The notes under the pieces were generated by a model, which worked only from the letters and a program-made list of their open reading frames with translations, ran no database searches and had not been told where the DNA came from. This document shows, piece by piece, positions 41,552 through 48,199 of a stretch of DNA of 64,000 nt. The first letter of the stretch is position 1. Every line of letters begins with the position of its first letter. Made by a program: the position numbers and the translations under genes. The stretch comes from Rhodospirillaceae bacterium LM-1 (GTDB taxonomy: Bacteria > Pseudomonadota > Alphaproteobacteria > Rhodospirillales > WMHbin7): positions 186,803 through 250,802 of the forward strand of contig CACUVI010000023.1 in the NCBI GenBank assembly GCA_902725215.1, read 5' to 3'.

Positions 41552-42088
41552 ATGCTGCGCTTGTTCGTAGGGCTTGATCTTCCCGAAAATGTACGCGCCC
41601 GGCTTTCTCTTTTGGCGGCGGGCCTGCCGGGCGCTCGCTGGCTGGCGCCGGAAACCCATCATGTCACCCTGGCCTTCATCGGCGAAACGGATGCGGCGCA
41701 AGCCGAACTTCTAGATCGGGAATTGTCCCGCGTCGTCGCCCGGCAGTTCATGCTGGAGATCGCCGGTGTGGGCAGTTTCGAAAGCCGTGGGAAGTTGCGC
41801 GCTCTGTGGGCGGGCGTGGTTCCTTCGGAGAGCCTTCTGCTGCTGCAAGGCCGGGTTGCCGGAGCTTGCGTTCGCGCCGGTCTTGACATCGACGACCGCA
41901 AATTCAAGCCGCATGTTTCCCTGGCCCGCTTTCGCGAGCAACCCTCGAAAAACAAATTGGGCGACTGGCTTTCGGCGAACGGCCTTTTGCGTTTGGAACC
42001 GGTGAAGGTGGACTCGTTCGCGCTTTTTCAAAGCCATCTCGGGCACGAAGGCGCGCATTACGAGATTCTCAGGCGCTATCCTATTTAA
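41552..42088 (+). CDS. thpR: RNA 2',3'-cyclic phosphodiesterase (2H family)
   Basis: A 178-residue 2H phosphoesterase. The two catalytic HxT/Sx motifs are HHVTLAF (near 35) and HVSLARF (near 130). MLRLFVGLDLPENVRARL is the usual N-terminus. The enzyme hydrolyses RNA 2',3'-cyclic ends and was first described as a tRNA-half ligase. The ATG at 41552 lies 7 bases after the FIST gene stop; upstream in-frame codons overlap that gene. It ends 12 bases from the convergent kinase stop. Confidence 0.9.
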   Translation: MLRLFVGLDLPENVRARLSLLAAGLPGARWLAPETHHVTLAFIGETDAAQAELLDRELSRVVARQFMLEIAGVGSFESRGKLRALWAGVVPSESLLLLQGRVAGACVRAGLDIDDRKFKPHVSLARFREQPSKNKLGDWLSANGLLRLEPVKVDSFALFQSHLGHEGAHYEILRRYPI

Positions 42089-42100
42089 CGTCTCGCCGCT

Positions 42101-44527
42101 TCAACTTTTTAGGCGCGATGCCGGGAAGGTGATCAGAATCTTGGTGCCGACCCAAGGCGTGCTGATGATTTCGAAATCGGCCTGATGCAATTCGACCAGC
42201 GACTTGGTCAGCGGCAAGCCCAGTCCGGTTCCTTCCTGGCTGCGCGACAGTTTGGAATCGACTTGTCCGAAGGGGGTCAGCGCTTTTTCGACGTCCTTGG
42301 GCGCCATGCCGATGCCGGTGTCGGTGATGGCGATGCGCACTCGTTTGTCGTCAAGCACTGTCATGGACAAAGATATCTGGCCGCCTGCGGGCGTGAATTT
42401 GATGGCGTTCGACAACAGATTGAGCAGAATCTGCAAGATGCGCCGCCGGTCGCCTTGAAGAATGAGCGGTTCGTCAGGCAGATTGGACGACATTTGGAGA
42501 CTGCCTTCCCGGGCCTTGTGCTCGGTCAGGCGCAGGGATTCGCGACCGGCTTCGGCTAGGTCGAACGGCTCTTCCTGAAGCCCCAACTGCCCGGCCTCGA
42601 TCTTCGAGACGTCCAGAATGTCGTTGATGATCTTTAAGAGATGCTGGCCGGAATTGTGGATGTTCCCCAGATACTCTTCGTAATTCTCGTGTCCCAGCGG
42701 ACCGAAGGCGCGCATCATCATCAATTCCGAGAATCCGATGATGGCGTTCAGGGGCGTGCGCAATTCATGGCTGATGGTGGCCAGGAATTCGCTTTTCACT
42801 TGGCTGGATTCCTCGGCGCGCTCCTTGGCGTCCCTGAGCGCCGCGTCGAACTGCACGCGGACGATCTCGCCGCCGATCCATTGCGCCATCAGGCGGATGA
42901 TCTCGCGGTCGGTGGGGCGGAACTCCTGCGGTCGCTCGTCGCGCGAAGCGAAGGCCAGGACGCCATAAACTTGGCCGCCTGCTTCCACCCTGGCCCCCAG
43001 ATAGCTTTTGAAGCCGAACTGCTGGCGGCAAACATGACCGATAAGGCCGCTGGCCGCATCGGTTACGGAATCCTCGCTTTGCAAAGCCTCCTGCATCAAG
43101 GGATCGTCCAGCATGATGGCATGGCCGGGGGCCAGTTCCGGTTCTGGGGAATGCGAAAACTGGATGCCCAACTGACGCCCTTCGATTTTGACCAGCGCGC
43201 CCGATGTCATTTCAAAATGGTGGATGCCGAATTCGATCAGATTCTTTACCTTGTCGGCAAAGCTGGCGTCTTGGCTTGACGTGATGTTGTACATCGCCTT
43301 CAAGGCCGTCTGGCTGGCCAGAATGCGCGCCTCGGACAGGCGGCGCTCGGCAATTTCCTGGCTTAGTTCCTGCGTGCGCTCGATGACCTTGGCTTCCAAC
43401 TCGCCATGCGTCCGCCTTAACGTTTTCTCGGCCTCCTTCTGGCTGGTAACGTCCTGGACCAGGGAGAAGAAGCCAAGCGCCGTCCCTTCGGGGCTAAGAT
43501 GCGGCAGATAGGTGGCATGAACTTCCCGGCGCTTGCCGTCATGCGTGAAGACGTAGGATTCCAAGCAGACATCCTGCGCGGAACCGGCATCCAGGCCGAT
43601 ATGCACGGCCAGACGCGCAAGGTCGCTCATTTCCGGAAGCTCATCCAGCCGTTTGCCGGAAAGTTCCCAGGGCGGGCGGCGGAACCAGTCTTGATAGGCG
43701 CGGTTGGCAAAGCGGAAGCGCAGGTCGCGGTCAACATAGGCGATTAGAACCGGCAGCGCGTCGGTGATCATGCGCAGTCTGTGCTCGCTGTCCAAAAGCG
43801 CTTGCGCCATGCGCGCATGGTCGTTCATCTCCTCCTGGATCGTTTCGTGCTGGTTTTTCATGATCCTGTCGGCATGGCGGACCAGTAGGAACAATGCCAG
43901 ATAGAGAACGACCATGATGGCGATGATGCCCAGGATGATCCGCGACTGGTGCTGCTCGGCAAATGAGAACGAATCCGTGGCGTCGATATAGAACTCGGCG
44001 ATGGTGGCGATATTGCCTTCGTTGTTGAGCAAGGGATTGTAGGTTTCGATGGCGTATTTCGAGCGCGCCGGTTTGCCGAAACGCAAGAAGTCCACGGCGC
44101 CGATAAAGCTGGTGGCGGCATTTCCCGACAAGGCCTTCTGAAATTCCTTGTGGTTTTCGACCGGTCGGCCGATTTCAGACCGGTCGGTCGAATAGGCGAT
44201 GATGCCGTCCAAGGTGAATATCTTGACCTTCAACAGCGGCAGCTTGCTCAGATTGGCTTTCAACATGACGTCCAGCCCGTCCAGATTCCCCTTCATCTGG
44301 GAAGGCGAGATCAGAACCTGCCGATCGATTCCCGGCATGTGATGTTCGATCAAGTGCAAGAGCAGAACATTGTATTCCTGGGCGCGCCGCGCCGCCGCCT
44401 CCTGCACCAAGGCCATGGCCATGTTGCGATAGAACAAGCCAAGGCCGACGCTGGCCAGCAGAACGCCGGCCAGTCCGAACAAGGCGAAATACCGCTTCAA
44501 AGGAAACATGAGGAGATTTGGACCCAT
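42101..44527 (-). CDS. Membrane sensor histidine kinase with PAS and GAF domains
   Basis: An 808-residue kinase. TM1 lies at about 12-32, an extracytoplasmic dCache-like sensor at 33-195, and TM2 at 197-217. A PAS domain (MITDALPVLIAYVDRDLRF) covers about 250-370, a coiled coil follows, then a GAF domain (about 420-560), HisKA with EFLATISHELRTPLNAIIGF near 592, and HATPase_c with DTGIGMAP and GTGLGLPLTKSL. There is no receiver domain, so a separate regulator is needed, and none is adjacent. Start may be ATG 44527 or 44509. The signal is unknown. Confidence 0.92.
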   Translation of the reverse strand: MGPNLLMFPLKRYFALFGLAGVLLASVGLGLFYRNMAMALVQEAAARRAQEYNVLLLHLIEHHMPGIDRQVLISPSQMKGNLDGLDVMLKANLSKLPLLKVKIFTLDGIIAYSTDRSEIGRPVENHKEFQKALSGNAATSFIGAVDFLRFGKPARSKYAIETYNPLLNNEGNIATIAEFYIDATDSFSFAEQHQSRIILGIIAIMVVLYLALFLLVRHADRIMKNQHETIQEEMNDHARMAQALLDSEHRLRMITDALPVLIAYVDRDLRFRFANRAYQDWFRRPPWELSGKRLDELPEMSDLARLAVHIGLDAGSAQDVCLESYVFTHDGKRREVHATYLPHLSPEGTALGFFSLVQDVTSQKEAEKTLRRTHGELEAKVIERTQELSQEIAERRLSEARILASQTALKAMYNITSSQDASFADKVKNLIEFGIHHFEMTSGALVKIEGRQLGIQFSHSPEPELAPGHAIMLDDPLMQEALQSEDSVTDAASGLIGHVCRQQFGFKSYLGARVEAGGQVYGVLAFASRDERPQEFRPTDREIIRLMAQWIGGEIVRVQFDAALRDAKERAEESSQVKSEFLATISHELRTPLNAIIGFSELMMMRAFGPLGHENYEEYLGNIHNSGQHLLKIINDILDVSKIEAGQLGLQEEPFDLAEAGRESLRLTEHKAREGSLQMSSNLPDEPLILQGDRRRILQILLNLLSNAIKFTPAGGQISLSMTVLDDKRVRIAITDTGIGMAPKDVEKALTPFGQVDSKLSRSQEGTGLGLPLTKSLVELHQADFEIISTPWVGTKILITFPASRLKS

Positions 44528-44622
44528 CTTGTTGTGGGGGCCATGATGGAGCGTGCTTGAGCCTTGGGCAAGCTGGCGTTTTGCCCCTTTGACGAAAGCT
44601 GGCTTCGCGATATGCTGCTTTC

Positions 44623-45306
44623 ATGAATGCCAAGCCTTTGCTTTCCGGCCTGATTCTGCTTTTGTTGGCCGCCTGCGCCTATCGGGGCGGCGGCGACGAG
44701 CCGGGCGTTCGTAAATTCACCCTCTTTTCCATGCTGAATGGCGACGATATCCGGGGCAAATGCGCCAGCGTTGCTGGCTATGAGCGCTATCGCGTGGTTT
44801 ACAACGGCCTTTATGAAGAGCAGTTCAGGGTTTACGAACTCAGCAAAGGCCCCAAGAATGGCCATGTTTTCAAGGTCAGCGTTACCTCGCCCGCCAATGT
44901 GGCTGAGATCGACCTGAAAGATTTGCTGTCGCCCTGGCGACCGGTGACCGCCGAGCGTTTTATCAGCGACGGCGATTTCCTGGCCCTGACCAACGCCCTC
45001 AATCAGTCCGGCTACTCCAAAGGAGCGCCCAAGGGGCTTGATCTGCCATCGGACAATTTTTGGTGGCTGGCGGTGGGTTGCAAGGACGGAACGGTTTCAT
45101 TCCATGCCTGGAAACACCCCCAACCTGATTTGACGACGCTGCCTTTGGCAAAGGCCTTTCTGGCGATGGATCAGTCGGGCGTGCGCCTCAACCCGCCGCG
45201 CCATCCCATCTCGCATATGCCGCATATGAAGTCGTCCGAGGATGACCGCCGCTTTGACCTGAAGGTTGGAGAAAATGGCCTTATTGGCGTTAGTTCGCTG
45301 TTTTGA
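44623..45306 (+). CDS. Putative lipoprotein of unknown function
   Basis: A 227-residue protein with a clear lipoprotein signal: MNAKPLLSGLILLLLAAC, cysteine at 18. The mature part is soluble, with cysteines near 47 and 152 that may pair, and segments such as YEEQFRVYELSKG and DNFWWLAVGCKDGTVSFHAW. I do not recognise a family. It lies alone between the divergent sensor kinase (95 bases away) and the phasin promoter, so it is probably monocistronic. Confidence 0.75.
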   Translation: MNAKPLLSGLILLLLAACAYRGGGDEPGVRKFTLFSMLNGDDIRGKCASVAGYERYRVVYNGLYEEQFRVYELSKGPKNGHVFKVSVTSPANVAEIDLKDLLSPWRPVTAERFISDGDFLALTNALNQSGYSKGAPKGLDLPSDNFWWLAVGCKDGTVSFHAWKHPQPDLTTLPLAKAFLAMDQSGVRLNPPRHPISHMPHMKSSEDDRRFDLKVGENGLIGVSSLF

Positions 45307-45336
45307 TTTATAGAACTTACTAACGCGACGGTTTTG

Positions 45337-45349
45337 TTGCACTGCACAA
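45337..45349. promoter_or_regulatory. Operator-like site C upstream of phasin 2
   Basis: TTGCACTGCACAA, sharing TTGCACTGCA with site A of phasin 1 and placed 8 bases upstream of the -35 box, nearly as in phasin 1. Confidence 0.6.
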
Positions 45350-45357
45350 AATCACTC

Positions 45358-45386
45358 TTGACATTCCCCACGCGCAATCTCATATT
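45358..45386 (+). promoter_or_regulatory. Predicted promoter of phasin 2
   Basis: A perfect TTGACA at 45358-45363, a 17-base spacer, and CATATT at 45381-45386. Confidence 0.65.
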
Positions 45387-45393
45387 CCAGTCA

Positions 45394-45409
45394 TGCTGCA
45401 CCGCAGCAA
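45394..45409. promoter_or_regulatory. Operator-like site D downstream of the phasin 2 promoter
   Basis: TGCTGCACCGCAGCA is a perfect 6-3-6 palindrome of the CTGC-N3-GCAG type reported for PhaR. Its core TGCACCGCA equals the complement of site B. Confidence 0.65.
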
Positions 45410-45505
45410 TAGGATTTACTGGCCGTCAGTTCCAAGTGGAAACCGCAAGAAGCGGGGGACGGCTTGGAAAATGACCGCCAAACCGAATTGAAAAGGAGTG
45501 TCTCC

Positions 45506-46060
45506 ATGAGCAATGTCAAGTCGAAGACCGCCGCCGCCAGCAGCATTGAAACCCCCAAGTCGATCGAGAGCGCCGTGGCCGTTGGCCGCGAAACGCTCGA
45601 GCAAGTGGTCAAGGCCAGCGCCGACGCTGCCAACAAGGGCTATGAGAAGGCCGTCGCCATGACCAAGGAAAATGTGGAAGCCGCCGTCAAGGCCGGCGCC
45701 AGCGTTTTCAAGAACTACGAAGAAGCGATGAGCTTCAACAAGGAAAACATCGAAGCCTTCGTCCGTTCGGGCAGCATCTTCGCCAAGGGCTGGCAGGAAG
45801 CCACCAAGTCGGTTTTCGCCCTGACCCAGGAAGCGTTCGAGGAATCGGTCGTCGCCAGCAAGGCGATTCTAGGCGCCAAGAGCATGAAGGAAGCCGTCGA
45901 TCTGCAGACCGGTTTCGTCAAGACCAGCTTCGACAAGGTCGTTGCCGAGGGCGGCAAGATCTCCGAGACCAGCTTCAAGCTGGCCGAAGAGGCTTTCGGC
46001 CCGATCAACGAGCGCGTGAACGAGACCGTTTCCAAGCTGATGAAGCCGATCGCGGCCTAA
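45506..46060 (+). CDS. Phasin family protein 2
   Basis: A 184-residue helical phasin. The core reads GRETLEQVVKASADAANKGY, AMSFNKENIEAFVRSGSIFA and LQTGFVKTSFDKVVAEGGKI, matching phasin_2-type granule proteins. It starts at 45506 behind AAAAGGAGTG; 14 upstream codons belong to the leader. Expression is expected to follow polyhydroxyalkanoate level through the flanking TGCACYGCA sites. It differs in sequence and length from phasin 1, so it is not a recent duplicate. A strong hairpin follows at 46133. Confidence 0.92.
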   Translation: MSNVKSKTAAASSIETPKSIESAVAVGRETLEQVVKASADAANKGYEKAVAMTKENVEAAVKAGASVFKNYEEAMSFNKENIEAFVRSGSIFAKGWQEATKSVFALTQEAFEESVVASKAILGAKSMKEAVDLQTGFVKTSFDKVVAEGGKISETSFKLAEEAFGPINERVNETVSKLMKPIAA

Positions 46061-46132
46061 TTTCGCTTTCTCCCCGGCGTCGGAAATTTTCTTCGGCGAC
46101 AGGGGAACAATAAAAAAAGCACCAGGTTGGGT

Positions 46133-46158
46133 GGCCCGGAAGAGAAATCTTCCGGGCC
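46133..46158. terminator. Strong hairpin after phasin 2
   Basis: A perfect 11-bp stem (GGCCCGGAAGA with TCTTCCGGGCC) closed by a GAAA tetraloop. There is no T tract directly after it on the plus strand, so it may end transcription poorly or protect the transcript. Confidence 0.6.
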
Positions 46159-46233
46159 ATTCCCATTTGGACAGGTTGCCGCTCGCCTGCGGGAGGGGTA
46201 GATTGGAAGAGCCGTTAGACGGAAGGGATATGC

Positions 46234-46971
46234 ATGGCCGCCACCGTCCCCTTGTACAGCGAATATCCCTATATGCGCGCCTGCGCCGCGCGTATCCTTA
46301 GGGTTGGCGATGACCGGGTCATTCTGGACCGGACCGTCTTCTATCCCCAGGGCGGCGGCCAGCCCGGAGATACGGGGGTTCTGCGCTTGCCGGATGGAAC
46401 GATCCGTCTGGTGGTCGATACCCAGAAGGGCGAGGAAAACGCCCAGGAAGTCCATCACATTCTATCGCCGGGAGCCGGATCCTTCGAGGAAGGCATGCTG
46501 GTCGATGCCGTGATCGATTGGCGCCGCCGCTATAAATTCATGCGTCTGCATACAGCACTTCATCTGCTGTCGGCGGTTGTTCCGGGCAAGATTTCCGGCG
46601 CATCGATCGGCGAGGACAGGGGGCGGATCGATTTCGCCCTGGATGAAGGTGCCAAGCTCGACAAAGAGGAATTGCAATTTCATCTGAACCGCGCCGTCGC
46701 CGAGGACATGCCCCTGGGCATCGATTGGGTGGCGGACGAGGAATTGGACAAGCGCCCCGACCTGATCCGCACCTTCACGGTGCGCCCGCCCGTCGGTCAG
46801 GGCCGGGTGCGATTAGTGCGAATCGGCCAGATAGATCTTCAACCCTGCGGCGGCACCCATGTCAGCGCCACTGGAGAGATCGGCCCGCTTACCATTGCCA
46901 GGATCGAGAACAAGGGGCGTCACAATCGACGTGTCATTGTCGAACTGTCGGACCCGCAGGTAACAGACTGA
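46234..46971 (+). CDS. alaX: Alanyl-tRNA editing protein AlaX
   Basis: A 245-residue free-standing editing domain that removes wrongly attached serine or glycine from tRNA(Ala). Its zinc ligands are the HxxxH of RLHTALHLLSAV (near 105) and CGGTHVSAT (near 205). The N-terminal FYPQGGGQPGDTG motif is the conserved AlaX/AlaRS element. Length fits the AlaX-M/L group. It stands between the phasin gene and the phosphate operon with its own short leader. Confidence 0.93.
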   Translation: MAATVPLYSEYPYMRACAARILRVGDDRVILDRTVFYPQGGGQPGDTGVLRLPDGTIRLVVDTQKGEENAQEVHHILSPGAGSFEEGMLVDAVIDWRRRYKFMRLHTALHLLSAVVPGKISGASIGEDRGRIDFALDEGAKLDKEELQFHLNRAVAEDMPLGIDWVADEELDKRPDLIRTFTVRPPVGQGRVRLVRIGQIDLQPCGGTHVSATGEIGPLTIARIENKGRHNRRVIVELSDPQVTD

Positions 46972-47004
46972 ATAATAAGTAGTTTTATCTAGCGCCCAGG
47001 CTGA

Positions 47005-47022
47005 TTGTCATAAAACTTTCAT
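47005..47022 (+). promoter_or_regulatory. Pho box (PhoB site) upstream of pstS
   Basis: TTGTCATAAAACTTTCAT matches the E. coli Pho-box consensus (two TGTCA-like heptads separated by an A-rich 4-mer) at most positions. It lies 103 bases before pstS and predicts induction on phosphate starvation. Confidence 0.8.
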
Positions 47023-47125
47023 CATTCTGCAATCAAACCGCCACCACCCCTCCCTAGGATGTGGGGGTGCGGCGCTTGAATTGGATGGCGCCATCCCGAC
47101 AGAATTAACCAAGGAGCCTTAGCTC

Positions 47126-48100
47126 ATGATGAAGACGACCGCCCTTGCGGCAGCCCTGCTGATGGGGGCTTCCTTTGCCGCCCAGGCTCAAAGCCTTTCC
47201 GTCGATCCCGGCATCACCGACTACAAGAAGGTGAGCGGCGTTTCCGGCAGCTTGAAGTCGATCGGTTCCGACACGCTGAATAACCTGATGACGCTGTGGG
47301 CCGAAGGCTATAACGCCATGTATCCCAACGTGAAGATCGAGATCGAGGGCAAGGGGTCATCGACCGCTCCGCCCGCTCTGATCGCCGGCACCTCGCAATT
47401 CGGCCCGATGAGCCGTCCGATGAAGGCCAAGGAAATCGAGGATTTCGAAAAGAAGAACGGCTACAAGCCCTCGGCCATTCGTTCGGCCGTCGATGCGCTG
47501 GCCGTGTTCGTCCATAAGGACAATCCCATCCAGTGCCTTAGCCTGCAGCAGGTTGACGCCATCTTCTCGAAGACCCGCAAGGGCGGAAGCGCCAAGCAGG
47601 CCGCGACCTGGGGCGATGTGGGTCTGACCGGCGATTGGGCCAACAAGCCGATTTCGCTCTATGGCCGCAACTCGGCTTCGGGCACCTACGGCTACTTCAA
47701 GGAAGAAGCCCTGTTCAACGGCGACTACAGCGACAGCGTCAAGGAGCAGCCGGGTTCGTCGGCGGTGGTGCAGGGCATCGCCTCTGACAAGTTCGCCATC
47801 GGCTATTCGGGCGTCGGCTACAAGACCGCCGACGTGCGCACGGTGCCCATTTCCAAGAAGCCGGGCGAGAAGTGCTTTGACGCTAATGCCGAGAACGCCT
47901 ATTCGGGCAATTATCCGATCGCGCGCTTCTTGTATGTCTATCTGAACAAGAATCCCAACCAAGCGATGGACCCGCTGCGCGGCGAATTCGTTCGCTACGT
48001 CTTCTCCAAGCAGGGTCAGACGGTGGTGCTGAAGGACGGTTTCTTCCCCGTCACCAAAGCGATCGCCGACGAGGATCTGGCCAAGCTGGGTCTGAAGTAA
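47126..48100 (+). CDS. pstS: Phosphate-binding protein PstS
   Basis: A 324-residue periplasmic protein with a signal peptide (1-21, ending AAQA). Ligand-binding segments include SIGSDTLNNLM near 46, GKGSSTAPPALIAGTSQFGP near 74 and YGRNSASGTYGYF near 180, as in the PstS/SphX group. AAGGAG lies 9 bases before the ATG; the ATG one codon later is an alternative. It delivers phosphate to PstCA. A Pho box is upstream, and a hairpin separates it from pstC. Confidence 0.94.
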   Translation: MMKTTALAAALLMGASFAAQAQSLSVDPGITDYKKVSGVSGSLKSIGSDTLNNLMTLWAEGYNAMYPNVKIEIEGKGSSTAPPALIAGTSQFGPMSRPMKAKEIEDFEKKNGYKPSAIRSAVDALAVFVHKDNPIQCLSLQQVDAIFSKTRKGGSAKQAATWGDVGLTGDWANKPISLYGRNSASGTYGYFKEEALFNGDYSDSVKEQPGSSAVVQGIASDKFAIGYSGVGYKTADVRTVPISKKPGEKCFDANAENAYSGNYPIARFLYVYLNKNPNQAMDPLRGEFVRYVFSKQGQTVVLKDGFFPVTKAIADEDLAKLGLK

Positions 48101-48123
48101 GCAGTCAGTAATGACGGCCCATG

Positions 48124-48150
48124 CCGCCCTTTGCCTCTGGCAAAGGGCGG
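48124..48150 (+). terminator. Hairpin between pstS and pstC
   Basis: CCGCCCTTTGCC (48124-48135) and GGCAAAGGGCGG (48139-48150) form a perfect 12-bp stem with a TCT loop, followed by TTTG. It probably attenuates transcription or protects the pstS message, allowing more binding protein than permease. Confidence 0.65.
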
Positions 48151-48199
48151 TTTGTCGCCGGTAAGATATGTAGTCGATGCAACAGCAAGAAGCCTTGTC

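Noticed and set aside
42101-44527. Kinase as the missing PhoR
   Set aside because: It has dCache and GAF domains, lacks the PhoR arrangement and lies 4 kb from the Pho box on the opposite strand.
46133-46158. Hairpin as a minus-strand terminator
   Set aside because: The T-rich run on that strand is about 15 bases beyond the stem, and no minus-strand gene ends there.
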